A stretch of 34,024 nucleotides of DNA from DASUFI01 sp036274635 (GCA_036274635.1 DASUFI010000315.1:1-34024); one strand, 5' to 3'. Counted from the stretch's first letter, positions 23,567 through 31,800 are shown. Notes: generated by a model not told the origin, from the letters alone. Numbers and translations: made by a program.

Positions 23567-24889
23567 CTACGGCCCGGTGGCGGCGTAGTTGTCCAGCCGC
23601 GAGGCGGTGGTCTCGCCGCCCGTGCCGAACTTGTTGTTCTCGAAGCTGGCGACCGAGCCCGCCCCCCCGTCGCCGATGCCGGCGATGTCCGGGCCCACGC
23701 CGCGGCCGTTGTTCTTGCAGACGTTGCCGTCGATCGCCGTCTGCTGGCCGGTGTTGTCGAGGCCCTCGTGCCCGTTGTCGCTGCAGGTGTTGTCGAGGAT
23801 CGCGGTGTTGTTGCTGGACTCCGAGTTCACGTCGATGCCGTCGTCCAGGTTGCCGGTGCACTTGTTCTTGGACAGCGTGTTGTCGTTGCCGACGCTGAGG
23901 ATGATGCCGTCGCCGCGGTTGCCCTTGCAGGTGTTGTTCTCGGCCGAGTTGTCATTGCCCGTGCCGAAGCCGCCGCCGTCGCCCAGGGCGAAGGCCGAGC
24001 CGATGGTGATGCCGGCGCCCTTGTTGCCCGACGCGGAATTCTTCTCGATCTGCGTGCCCGACACGGCCAGGTTCATGCCGTCGCCCAGGTTGTCGTCGCA
24101 GGTGTTCTTGCTGACGACCACGTTGACCGCGTCGCAGAACAGGCCGTCGCCGCCGTTGTGCGAGAAGCTGTTCTTGTCGATGGTGACGAGCGAGAGCGTG
24201 CCGTTGAGCACGCGGCCGCCGTCCCCGCCGTTCCCGTCGCAGCTGCTCTTCTCGATGAGCACCGGCTGGTCCACCTGCACGCCCTCGAGCGAGAGGCTGT
24301 CGACGAAGACGTTGAGGCCGTGGCCCTCGTTCTGCTCGCACGTGTTCTTGGAGAGGGTCGTCGCGTCCCCGGTCAGCTCGATGCCGTCGCCCTGGTTCAG
24401 CTGGCAGGTGTTCTTCTCGATCAGCCCGTCGCCCGGCAGGGAGTGCAGGTAGCTGATGCCGTCGCCGCCGCAGCCGGCCACCGTGTTGCCCGAGATCGTG
24501 ATGGGCGCGCCCTCGGCCGAGATGCCGGCGGCCTGGCAGGTGTACACCTTGCACTTGGAGATGGTGATGTTGTCGCCGCTGGCGAAGACGCCGTTCGTGC
24601 CGTTCGCGAGCGTGAAGCCGCTGACGCTCACGCCGCTGGCCTCGATGTCGAGGCAGGTGCCGGCGAACTGCGCGTCGATGGTGGCGTTCTTGCCGACCAG
24701 CTTGAGGTTGGGCACCGTGACGGACACGGTCTCGAGGTAGGTGCCCTTGGCCACGCTGATGGTGTCGCCGTCCGCCGCCGCCGCGACGGCGTCGCCGATG
24801 GTGGCGAAGTCCTGCGGCACCTTGAGCGTGTCGGCGGCCGCGGGCGCGGCGAGAGCGAGCAGGACGAGCAGCGGGGACGCGGTGCGCAT
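23567..24889 (-). CDS. Secreted right-handed parallel beta-helix protein (paralog 2)
   Basis: 440 residues and a tandem duplicate of its neighbour. Signal peptide LLALAAPAAA, cap DTLKVPQDFATIGDAVAAAA, and about thirteen coils with the same turn pattern: KNTCQLN, KNTCEQN, KSSCDGN, KNSFSHN, KNTCDDN, KNSASGN, NNTCKGN, KNKCTGN, DNTCSDN and GNVCKNN. The C-terminal motif FGTGG...SRLDNYAAT is also kept. The two proteins line up coil by coil, so the duplication has not changed the helix length. ATG at 24889 has GGGAG 7 nt upstream. Function unknown; extracellular or periplasmic location is predicted. Confidence 0.85.
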   Translation of the reverse strand: MRTASPLLVLLALAAPAAADTLKVPQDFATIGDAVAAAADGDTISVAKGTYLETVSVTVPNLKLVGKNATIDAQFAGTCLDIEASGVSVSGFTLANGTNGVFASGDNITISKCKVYTCQAAGISAEGAPITISGNTVAGCGGDGISYLHSLPGDGLIEKNTCQLNQGDGIELTGDATTLSKNTCEQNEGHGLNVFVDSLSLEGVQVDQPVLIEKSSCDGNGGDGGRVLNGTLSLVTIDKNSFSHNGGDGLFCDAVNVVVSKNTCDDNLGDGMNLAVSGTQIEKNSASGNKGAGITIGSAFALGDGGGFGTGNDNSAENNTCKGNRGDGIILSVGNDNTLSKNKCTGNLDDGIDVNSESSNNTAILDNTCSDNGHEGLDNTGQQTAIDGNVCKNNGRGVGPDIAGIGDGGAGSVASFENNKFGTGGETTASRLDNYAATGP

Positions 24890-24916
24890 GGCATGACTCC
24901 CGGGGGCGGGGGCGTA

Positions 24917-24938
24917 CGCGCGCGGTGCGCCGCGCGCG
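24917..24938 (-). terminator. Perfect 9-bp CG hairpin after the GT-C gene
   Basis: CGCGCGCGG, loop TGCG, CCGCGCGCG. It lies between the stop of the minus-strand GT-C gene (25000) and the start of beta-helix paralog 2. No U-tract follows; it may separate the two transcripts. Confidence 0.3.
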
Positions 24939-24999
24939 GGCTTTCCTGCACGCCATGATGACGAGGGCGGCCGCAAGCGCGCAAGCGTCGCCGGAGCGG

Positions 25000-26685
25000 T
25001 CACCCGCCGGACCGGACGGCCGTGCGCTCGTACAGCGTCAGCACCGGTCCCGGCCTGTCCATGCCCCAGGGATCGTCGAAGGGCAGGTAGAAGCTGGGTG
25101 TGCCGGCGGCCTTGTCCGGCAGGCGGATCTCCAGGTCGTCGCGCGGCTCGATGCGGCGGATCACGTGGTACTCGCTGGCCACGATGTCCACCCAGTCCGA
25201 CCAGCCGGCGAAGTCGAAGTTGGACCCCGTCTCGTCGTGCAGCACGTAGCGCGGCCGCAGCTTGCGACCCTCCTCGCGCGTGAACCACTTGCCGCCCTGC
25301 ACCACGCGCAGGTAGTCCACGTAGGGCGTGGGCCATTTGGCGATGAGGCCCGGCCGCGGCAGGCCCGTGAACCCGAAGGCGAAGACCTGCTCGCGCGGCG
25401 CGTGCAGCTCGGCCAGCCAGCCCAGCGCCTCGGTGCGCGTGTCGGTGCGGCCCAGCGAGCGGTTGAAGAACACGATCCTCAGGAAGGACGGCGCGACGCA
25501 CAGGCCCAGCGCCACCAGCAGCGCCATCTCGCGCCGCTCCGGCCAGCGCCGGCCCAGCGTCTCGCCCGCCGCCTCGCAGAAGGCCGCGGCCGGCACGGCC
25601 AGCAGCAGCACGGGCGCGATGCCGTAGCGCACCGCGGGGCTGCGCGCGACGAAGAACATGGGCACCAGCAGCAGCACCGAGAGCACCGCCAGCCGCGCCG
25701 CCGGCCCGCGCCGCCACATGAGCCATCCGCCCATCACGGCGAAGACCAGGGCCGTCTCGCCGAAGCCCGCCGCGAAGGTGTGCTGCAGATGGTGCAGCGC
25801 CAGCTCCCAGGGGCCGCCGCTCTCGTTCACGAGGTTGATGCCGATGGTGTCGCGCTGCCAGCGCAGCGCGCCGAGCAGCTGGTCCGGCCAGAACAGCACC
25901 TGCGGCGAGACGGCCACGAAGGCCACCACGGCCAGCGCGCCCGCCGCCACCAGCCGGCCGAAGGCGTGCCACGGCCGTCTGGCCCGTCGTGCCAGGCCCA
26001 CGTGCGCCGCGAGCACGACCAGCACCACCATGCCCCCGAAGTACTTGGTCGCGGCCGCGAGCCCCACGAAGAGCCCGGCCAGCAGGTAGCGCCGCCAGGT
26101 GCCGCCCTGCACCAGCAGCAGCGACTGCTCCACCGCGAGCACGATCCACAGCGCCGCCAGCGTGTCGAGCACGCCGAAGTGCGCCTCGCGCGCCGGCAGG
26201 TAGCTGCTGCCCGCGATGGCCAGCGCCAGCAGCTCGCCGCGCGCGCCCAGCAGCCTCCGCGCGATGCGCCCGATGGCCAGCAGCGCGAGAACCGCCGCCA
26301 GCACCGAGACGCTGCGGTGCACCAGGTGCAGCAGCGAGGGGTTGGCGTCGAGGCCCGCCAGCAGCCCGTGCCACCCGCCCGGATGCCTCCAGGACAGCGG
26401 CCAGAGCACCAGCGCGTCGGCGGCGCCGAAGACGTAGTAGCCGAGCGAGCCCCACAGCATGTAGATGCCCGGCTGCGGGTCGCCGCGCAGCAGGCCGGCG
26501 CTGGGCGACTGCCACGGGTAGCGGCCCGCGCCCGCGCCCGAGAGCACGGCGCGCACCATGCCCTCCTCGTCCTGCTGGTGGCTCAGGATCGCGCGCGAGA
26601 GGTCGTGCGTGTCGAGGCCGTAATCGAGGTGCTGCACCCGCAGCGCCACGCCGATCAGCAGCACGAGAGGCAGCAGCCACCGCAT
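25000..26685 (-). CDS. GT-C fold glycosyltransferase (PMT/ArnT-like), divergent pair member
   Basis: 561 residues. An N-terminal helix (about 3-17) precedes a periplasmic loop with the DEE motif D39-E40-E41 in HQQDEEGMVRAV, as in dolichyl/polyprenyl-phosphate sugar transferases. About ten more helices follow and a soluble C-terminal domain (about 440-561). The predicted reaction moves a sugar from a lipid carrier at the periplasmic face; donor and acceptor are unknown. The ATG at 26685 is chosen because TATCCT lies 8 nt upstream and because the open frame's far upstream ATG (26883) would run into the divergent gene. It faces a second GT-C gene across 76 nt. Confidence 0.75.
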   Translation of the reverse strand: MRWLLPLVLLIGVALRVQHLDYGLDTHDLSRAILSHQQDEEGMVRAVLSGAGAGRYPWQSPSAGLLRGDPQPGIYMLWGSLGYYVFGAADALVLWPLSWRHPGGWHGLLAGLDANPSLLHLVHRSVSVLAAVLALLAIGRIARRLLGARGELLALAIAGSSYLPAREAHFGVLDTLAALWIVLAVEQSLLLVQGGTWRRYLLAGLFVGLAAATKYFGGMVVLVVLAAHVGLARRARRPWHAFGRLVAAGALAVVAFVAVSPQVLFWPDQLLGALRWQRDTIGINLVNESGGPWELALHHLQHTFAAGFGETALVFAVMGGWLMWRRGPAARLAVLSVLLLVPMFFVARSPAVRYGIAPVLLLAVPAAAFCEAAGETLGRRWPERREMALLVALGLCVAPSFLRIVFFNRSLGRTDTRTEALGWLAELHAPREQVFAFGFTGLPRPGLIAKWPTPYVDYLRVVQGGKWFTREEGRKLRPRYVLHDETGSNFDFAGWSDWVDIVASEYHVIRRIEPRDDLEIRLPDKAAGTPSFYLPFDDPWGMDRPGPVLTLYERTAVRSGG

Positions 26686-26693
26686 CGCGCCGG

Positions 26694-26699
26694 AGGATA
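26694..26699 (-). promoter_or_regulatory. Putative -10 box (TATCCT), leaderless GT-C mRNA
   Basis: TATCCT on the minus strand is followed by CCGGCGCG (8 nt) and the ATG at 26685. There is no SD. Confidence 0.4.
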
Positions 26700-26746
26700 C
26701 GACACGCGCCACGCCGGGGGCAGCTTGCTCCGGGCACGCGCACGCG

Positions 26747-26752
26747 TAAGCT
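26747..26752 (+). promoter_or_regulatory. Putative -10 box (TAAGCT), leaderless ArnT-like mRNA
   Basis: TAAGCT lies 9 nt before the ATG at 26762, with no SD between. It is the weakest of the leaderless candidates but mirrors the box of the divergent gene. Confidence 0.3.
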
Positions 26753-26761
26753 GCCAGCGCG

Positions 26762-28417
26762 ATGCCGCACGAGCGTCCCCAGGGCCCGGCCCGCGTGAGC
26801 TGGCTGCGGCGCATCCCGGCCTGGTGCTGGCTGTGGGCCCTCGCGTCGCTGCCGGCGCTGGCCCTGAGGCCCGCCTTCCCCATCGACGAGACGCGCTACC
26901 TCGCGGTGGCCTGGGACATGTGGCGGCGCAGGGATTTCCTCGTGCCCCACCTCGCCGGCGGACCCTACTCGGACAAGCCGCCGCTGCTCTTCTGGCTCAT
27001 GCACGCGGGCTGGGCCGTCGTTGGCGTGAGCGAGGCGTGGGCGCGCCTCGTGCCCGCGCTGGGCGCGCTGCTCTCGCTGCTGCTCACGGCGCGCCTGGCG
27101 CGGCGCCTGTGGCCCGACCGGCCCGACGTCGCCCGTCGCGCGCCGCTGCTGCTGCAGGCCTGCGTGCTGTTCACGGCGTGGTCGACCTTCCTCATGTTCG
27201 ACACGCTCATGACGGCCTGCGTCCTGGCGGTGCTGCTGGCGGCGCTGACGCTGGCGCGGCGCACGGTGGGCGCGGCGGCCCCGGGCCCCGGCGTCCTCCC
27301 GGCCCTCCTGCTCTGCGGACTGTGCCTGGGCGCAGCCTTCCTGGCCAAGGGGCCGGTCGTGCTGCTCTACGTGCTGCCCGCGCTGCTGCTCGTGCCGCTC
27401 TGGTGGCCCCGACCGCAGGGCGCTCATCCGTGGCGGCGCTTCCGGCTGGGCCTGCTGGCTGCGGTGGTGATCGGCGCCGCCGTGGCCCTGGCCTGGGTGC
27501 TGCCGGCGGCGACGCGCGGCGGCCCCGACTATGGCGCGGCCATCCTGTGGGGCCAGATCTCGCGCCGCGTCGCGGGCGAGGTCGAGCACCTCCACGCCCA
27601 GCCGCCCTGGTTCTACGTGGCGGTGCTGCCGCTCTGCGTGCTTCCGCTGCTCGGCTGGCCGCGGCTCTGGCACGCGCTGCGAGCGCAGCGCGCCGCGCCG
27701 CGCGACGATGGCGTGCGGCTGTGCGTGCTGTGGCTGCTGCTGCCGGTGCTGACGCTCTCGCTGGCCGCCAGCAAGCAGGAACACTACCTGCTGCCCGTGC
27801 TGCCGGCGCTGGCCCTGCTGGGCGCCCGCGCGCTGTCCGGGCGCGAGGAGCCGGGCGCGCGGGGCGAGGCGCTCGCCGCCGGCCTGCTGCTGATGCTGCC
27901 GGGCGCCGCGGCGTTGGCGCTGCGTGCGGGCTGGGTGACCGCGGAGGTCGTGGACGCGCGGGCGCTGTCGCTCGCGCCGGCAGTCGCGGCGCTGCTGCTG
28001 GGCGCGTGGATCGCGCTCTCCCGTCCCGGCACCCCGGACGCCGCGCTGCTGCGCTTCGCCGCCGCGCCGGCGCTGCTCGTGCTGTGCGCGCTGCTGGTGT
28101 TCATGCCAGGCATCCTGCCGCGCTACGACGTGCGCCCCGTGGCGCGCGCCCTCGCCGACGTGCAGGCGAGCGGCCGGCCGGTGGCCTTCCTCGGCCGCTA
28201 CCGCGGGCAGTTCGATTTCGCAGGCCGGCTGGCCGCGCCCATCGCGCAGATGCCCGCGGGCGAGCTGCGGGCCTGGGAGGCGGCGCACCCCGACGGAGTC
28301 GTCGTGATGGAGCCCGCGGACCACGGCCCGCCGGACGGCCAGCCCCTTGCGAGCTTCCCGTCAGGCTTCACCCTCTGGGACGCCTCGATGCTCCTCAGTC
28401 GGGCGCCGAGTCGGTGA
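26762..28417 (+). CDS. ArnT-like GT-C glycosyltransferase
   Basis: 551 residues. It carries the ArnT hallmark sequences: the acidic pair D42-E43 in IDETRYLAVAWDM, and YSDKPPLLFWL (69-79) with the Lys that contacts the lipid-phosphate donor in ArnT. About eleven membrane helices follow and a short soluble tail (about 460-551). ArnT adds aminoarabinose to lipid A; the wider family adds other sugars to lipid or protein acceptors. No arn genes are nearby, so aminoarabinose is not implied. Its last 23 nt overlap, tail to tail, the end of the DUF2017 gene. Confidence 0.82.
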   Translation: MPHERPQGPARVSWLRRIPAWCWLWALASLPALALRPAFPIDETRYLAVAWDMWRRRDFLVPHLAGGPYSDKPPLLFWLMHAGWAVVGVSEAWARLVPALGALLSLLLTARLARRLWPDRPDVARRAPLLLQACVLFTAWSTFLMFDTLMTACVLAVLLAALTLARRTVGAAAPGPGVLPALLLCGLCLGAAFLAKGPVVLLYVLPALLLVPLWWPRPQGAHPWRRFRLGLLAAVVIGAAVALAWVLPAATRGGPDYGAAILWGQISRRVAGEVEHLHAQPPWFYVAVLPLCVLPLLGWPRLWHALRAQRAAPRDDGVRLCVLWLLLPVLTLSLAASKQEHYLLPVLPALALLGARALSGREEPGARGEALAAGLLLMLPGAAALALRAGWVTAEVVDARALSLAPAVAALLLGAWIALSRPGTPDAALLRFAAAPALLVLCALLVFMPGILPRYDVRPVARALADVQASGRPVAFLGRYRGQFDFAGRLAAPIAQMPAGELRAWEAAHPDGVVVMEPADHGPPDGQPLASFPSGFTLWDASMLLSRAPSR

Positions 28418-28901
28418 TGGCCGCCAGCAGCACGGCCTCGAGACCGCCGAGGTACACCAGCAGCGAATAGCGCGGCGCGTCGGGATGCCCCGGTGGCGGC
28501 GTCTGCTCCGACAGGTTGCTGCGGATGTCGAGGTCCGTCGCGAGCACGAGGCGCACGTCGTTGACGAAGCGCAGCAGCGCGTCCACGCCTGGCTCGTCCA
28601 GCGTGAGCCGCAGGCCCTGTGCGTCGGCGGTCGCGCCCGCGAGCTGGCCGCGCACGACGTCCAGCAGCTCGCGCCGGGATTCGAGCAGGCTCGCGCCCAG
28701 CAGGCGCTGGTGCTCGGCCTGCTCGGCTGCGTCGGCGTAGCCCGGCGGGAACAGGCGCTCGATGACGCGCTTGTTCTCCTCCGGGTGCGTGAGCAGGCGA
28801 TCGAGCTGCGCCGGCAGGCCCGCCACGAGGCGCGCCTCCAGCGGCGGCAGGTGCAGCGTCCAGCGCCGCGCGCCGCCGGCGTCCGCGACGACGCGCGCCA
28901 T
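28395..28901 (-). CDS. DUF2017-family protein, clpS partner
   Basis: 168 residues, largely helical, with no Cys and no signal peptide. The content (PPLEARLVAGLPAQLDRLL, then RFVNDVRLVLATDLDI) and the position directly after clpS match DUF2017, a family of unknown function known beside clpS in Actinobacteria. The ATG at 28901 begins one base after the clpS stop (TGAGATG), so translation is likely coupled. A link to substrate delivery to Clp proteases is inferred from context only. The 3' end overlaps the convergent ArnT-like gene by 23 nt. Confidence 0.7.
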   Translation of the reverse strand: MARVVADAGGARRWTLHLPPLEARLVAGLPAQLDRLLTHPEENKRVIERLFPPGYADAAEQAEHQRLLGASLLESRRELLDVVRGQLAGATADAQGLRLTLDEPGVDALLRFVNDVRLVLATDLDIRSNLSEQTPPPGHPDAPRYSLLVYLGGLEAVLLAAITDSAPD

Positions 28902-28902
28902 C

Positions 28903-29235
28903 TCAGCCGGCGTCCGCCCGTTCCAGGGTGGCCTGCAGCCCGTAGCCGTGCAGGCGCGTCACGAAGAACTCGCCCCGCTCACGGTCCACGCTCTGCACCA
29001 GCGAGCGGCCCTGCGTGTGCACCTCGAGCATGTGCCTGGTGGCCTTCTGCTCGTCCCAGCCGAAGAGGCGCTGGAAGACGTAGACGACGTAGGTCATGAG
29101 GTTGACCGGGTCGTCCCAGACGATGACGTTCCAGGGCCGCGCGGTGCGGGTGTCGGTGCGCTCGGCCGGCTCGGTGCGCGTCCGCGTGCGGGGCCGCGCC
29201 GCGCGCGGGACGGTGCTCGCGGCGCGCCGGGTCAC
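28903..29235 (-). CDS. clpS: ATP-dependent Clp protease adaptor ClpS
   Basis: 110 residues starting at GTG. The ClpS core spans about 34-108: PWNVIVWDDPVNLMTYVVYV, then HMLEVHTQG. The DDPVNLM segment corresponds to the N-degron pocket loop. ClpS delivers N-end-rule substrates to ClpA or ClpC. The first 33 residues are Arg/Thr-rich and likely disordered. The GTG overlaps the stop of the upstream IPT/TIG gene as GTGA, an odd coupling of a secreted-protein gene with a cytoplasmic adaptor. DUF2017 follows immediately. Confidence 0.88.
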   Translation of the reverse strand: MTRRAASTVPRAARPRTRTRTEPAERTDTRTARPWNVIVWDDPVNLMTYVVYVFQRLFGWDEQKATRHMLEVHTQGRSLVQSVDRERGEFFVTRLHGYGLQATLERADAG

Positions 29236-30359
29236 GGTTCCACGGTGACGCGGAAGTCGCCCAGCGTCACGTCGTAGCTCGCCGGGCTGCCCGAGTCGCT
29301 GGTGAGCTGAAGGTGTCCCGAGAAGGCGCCCGCGAGCTGGTTGGCGCCGGTCTCGTCGTTGAAGTCGTAGCTGTTCAGCACGACGATCCAGTCGTTCGCG
29401 CCCTCGCCCTCGAAGCTCGTGCTCCACACGGTCGGGTCGAAGCCGAGGAAGTCGTCGGTCTGGCTGAACTCGACCTTGCCATCGGAGCTGCCGTGGATGA
29501 TGACGGGGAACGTCGCCGTGGCGAGATCGAGCGGCATGACCACCAGCATGGTCGAGTACGGGACGGTCGAGCTGACCATCGCCTGCACGCTCACGGTGGC
29601 GGGCGGGCCTTCGCTCACCGACGCCAGGATGCCGAAGAGCTGGCCGGAGGCCTTGTAGGCCTTCTTCCCGACCTTGCACGAGAAGCGGTCCGGGCCGCCG
29701 ACGTCGAAGGCGCTGCCGTCCATCTGCAGGCAGTATGGCTGCGTCTCCACGGCCGGCTCCACGGTGGACGTTCCGATCTTGTTCTTCACCTCCACAACGT
29801 ACAGGCCGTCGGCCAGCTTCGTGGGCATGAGGAAGACGATCTCGTCGGCCGTCCAGCTCTCGACCTTGGCCTTCTTGCCGCCCACCTTCACCTTGCCGAT
29901 CTTGGTGCCGAAGGTGCCGGGCCCCTCGAAGGCGGACAGCGTCACCAGCCCGCTCGGCGCGGTCACGCCGGGCGTCGGCTGCTCGAAGACCGGGAGCACG
30001 ATGCGCACCACGGCCTCGGCCACCAGCGGCGCGAGGTCCTTGCCCTTGGGCTGGATGGTGAGGTCGAAGTCGCCCACGACGCCCGACTTGATGTCGGCGA
30101 CCACCTCGGTGTCCGTGAAGCTGATCACCTTGAGCGGGCGCTTCTTGGGCACCAGGACGCTGTTGATGAAGACCTTGGGCTTGCTGAGGCCCGTGAGGCC
30201 GCCGAAGCCGCTGCCCTCGATGGTGAGGCGCGTGCCGATGGACGACTCGATGATGTCGGCGGGGTCGGCGAAGGGCACCGCGACGCCGTTGATCGAGGCT
30301 ATGGCCTGGGCCGCCGCGGGTGCGGCGAGCAGGGCGGTGAACAGGACGTATCGAAGCAT
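29232..30359 (-). CDS. Secreted IPT/TIG-domain protein (paralog 1)
   Basis: 375 residues. The signal peptide ends near LLAAPAAAQ (about 17). Two IPT/TIG-type immunoglobulin-like repeats follow: about 18-120 (GTRLTIEGSGFGG, FTDTEVVADIK) and about 125-215 (KVKVGGKKAKVESWTADEIV). A C-terminal beta-rich domain (about 235-375) includes DVGGPDRFSCKV, with a Cys pair possible between YCLQ and FSCK. ATG at 30359 has GGAG 9 nt upstream. It is a paralog of the next gene upstream and is coupled to clpS by a 4-nt overlap. Likely an extracellular or surface adhesion-type protein; binding partner unknown. Confidence 0.78.
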   Translation of the reverse strand: MLRYVLFTALLAAPAAAQAIASINGVAVPFADPADIIESSIGTRLTIEGSGFGGLTGLSKPKVFINSVLVPKKRPLKVISFTDTEVVADIKSGVVGDFDLTIQPKGKDLAPLVAEAVVRIVLPVFEQPTPGVTAPSGLVTLSAFEGPGTFGTKIGKVKVGGKKAKVESWTADEIVFLMPTKLADGLYVVEVKNKIGTSTVEPAVETQPYCLQMDGSAFDVGGPDRFSCKVGKKAYKASGQLFGILASVSEGPPATVSVQAMVSSTVPYSTMLVVMPLDLATATFPVIIHGSSDGKVEFSQTDDFLGFDPTVWSTSFEGEGANDWIVVLNSYDFNDETGANQLAGAFSGHLQLTSDSGSPASYDVTLGDFRVTVEP

Positions 30360-30508
30360 GGTCGTGGTCTCCAGGGCTCCTCCTTCTCTTCGGCCAACTT
30401 GGACCGTTGATCGGAGCCGTATCCGGCAGAAGGCCTCGTCTGGCCGTCCGTGACCCCCTCGCCGGTGGCGACGGGGGCAGTCTAGCCCCCGATCCGGCGG
30501 CCTGACGG

Positions 30509-30543
30509 ACGAGGGCCCGGGAGGGGTGCTCCCGGGCCCTCGT
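30509..30543 (-). terminator. Perfect 15-bp GC hairpin after the second IPT/TIG gene
   Basis: ACGAGGGCCCGGGAG, loop GGGTG, CTCCCGGGCCCTCGT: a perfect 15-bp stem starting about 53 nt after the stop at 30596. This is the strongest hairpin in the window and probably separates the two IPT/TIG transcripts. No U-tract follows. Confidence 0.55.
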
Positions 30544-30595
30544 GATGTGGCCGCGTCCCTGTCAGAGGCGGGCGAAGCGGCCGGCCAGTCCGGGC

Positions 30596-31696
30596 TCAGC
30601 CCGAGGCCTGCTCGCACACGAAGATGCCCTCGATGTGCAGCGGGTTGGCGTCGCCGAAGACCGCGCTGGCCGAGTTGGTGGGCGTGAGCAGCGGGAGGTC
30701 GGCCTCGAAGGTGCCGCCCGCCTGCCCGCCGCCCGAAGACGTCATGTGCACCACGAAGCCCTCGCTGCCCGGGATCACCAGCCACGACGCGAAGTCGCCC
30801 GGCACGAACTTGCTCGGGCCTTTCATCGCGTTGCTGAAGCTGATGGTCATGAGCGGGTTGCCACTGCCCGACTCGATGTCGGCCGGCACGCTGCTCGTCG
30901 CCGGGTCGAAGTGGATCACGAGACCCGTGACCTCCAGCGGGAAGCCCGCGGTGGAGCCGCCGAAGGCCAGGTACTCGGGATCCTGCGTGGCGTTCTCCTT
31001 GTAGGCGTAGGTGATGGTCTTCTGGGTCGGGCCCGTGCCCACCGTGACCGTCAGGCTCACCTTGCCCACCTTCTTGAGGCTTCCGGTCATCGTGATCTGC
31101 TCGTCGCCGTCCGTCGCGACCTTGTTGTCCAGCAGGATGTCCCACAGCCCGTTGGCCAGCGACTTGGGCATGAGCACGTGGATCTCGCCGCCGGCCCAGG
31201 ACGTGACCTTGGCCTTCTTCCCGCCGATGAAGATCTTGCCCTTCTTGCTGCCGAAGAAGCTGCCGGTGATCACGAACTCCAGGTTCGGCTCGGCGCTGGT
31301 GATCACCTCCAGGGTCTCATGATCGAGCAGCTGGTCGATGACCGGCGACTCGATGGTGACCGACTCGAAGGTGAACGGGTCCGCGCCCTTCGGCTGCACG
31401 TCCAGCGTGAGGTCGCCCGCGACCGCCTTCTTGATCTGCGCGGTGATCTGCGTGTCGCTGAAGGCCGTGACCTTGAGCGTGTACTTCTTCACGCCGTCGG
31501 TGAGGAAGACCTTGGGCTTGGCGGTGCCGAAGCCGTCGCCATCGATGGTGAGCACCGAGCCGACGGCGGCCGAGACGATCGCATCCGCGGTCTGGTCGTC
31601 CGAGGACGACACCGCGTTGATGCCCGCGGCCGCGTGGCCGCAGAGGACAGCGACCAGCGCGAGGCCGGCCGCACGAGAGGACAGGGAATGGCGCAT
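30596..31696 (-). CDS. Secreted IPT/TIG-domain protein (paralog 2)
   Basis: 366 residues. The signal peptide ends near CGHAAAG (about 25). Two IPT/TIG repeats follow: about 26-115 (GSVLTIDGDGFG, FSDTQITAQIKKA) and about 125-200 (KIFIGGKKAKVTSWAGGEIHV), closely resembling those of the downstream paralog. The C-terminal beta-rich domain (about 210-366) is more diverged and ends in HIEGIFVCEQASG. A 15-bp hairpin separates it from the next gene. The ATG at 31696 has no strong SD. Location is predicted outside the inner membrane; function unknown. Confidence 0.78.
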   Translation of the reverse strand: MRHSLSSRAAGLALVAVLCGHAAAGINAVSSSDDQTADAIVSAAVGSVLTIDGDGFGTAKPKVFLTDGVKKYTLKVTAFSDTQITAQIKKAVAGDLTLDVQPKGADPFTFESVTIESPVIDQLLDHETLEVITSAEPNLEFVITGSFFGSKKGKIFIGGKKAKVTSWAGGEIHVLMPKSLANGLWDILLDNKVATDGDEQITMTGSLKKVGKVSLTVTVGTGPTQKTITYAYKENATQDPEYLAFGGSTAGFPLEVTGLVIHFDPATSSVPADIESGSGNPLMTISFSNAMKGPSKFVPGDFASWLVIPGSEGFVVHMTSSGGGQAGGTFEADLPLLTPTNSASAVFGDANPLHIEGIFVCEQASG

Positions 31697-31787
31697 GGCG
31701 ATCGGGATTTCCGAGGGGTTGTGTGTGCCGGCCCGCCTTCCGCCTTGCGGGACACGAAGCGGACAGGCTTCCGCAGCTGCGCCATGC

Positions 31788-31800
31788 TGTCAAGCTGACA
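31788..31800. promoter_or_regulatory. Palindrome TGTCA-AGC-TGACA between divergent genes
   Basis: A perfect 5-3-5 inverted repeat between the IPT/TIG and M1 peptidase starts. On the minus strand it includes TTGACA (31793-31788), a possible -35 box for the IPT/TIG gene, but no good -10 follows. It could be an operator. Confidence 0.3.

Noticed and set aside
22096..24889. Repeated sequence that could be taken for a CRISPR or satellite array
   Set aside because: The repeats are imperfect, coding, and correspond to beta-helix coils of variable length; there are no identical direct repeats with unique spacers.
26686..26883. Upstream start for the minus-strand GT-C gene
   Set aside because: It would overlap the divergent ArnT-like gene by over 100 nt and add a non-hydrophobic extension before the first membrane helix.
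24925..28470. Plus-strand open frame of 1181 codons
   Set aside because: Shadow of the two GT-C genes; Arg/Ala/His-rich with no motifs, a usual artefact at this GC content.
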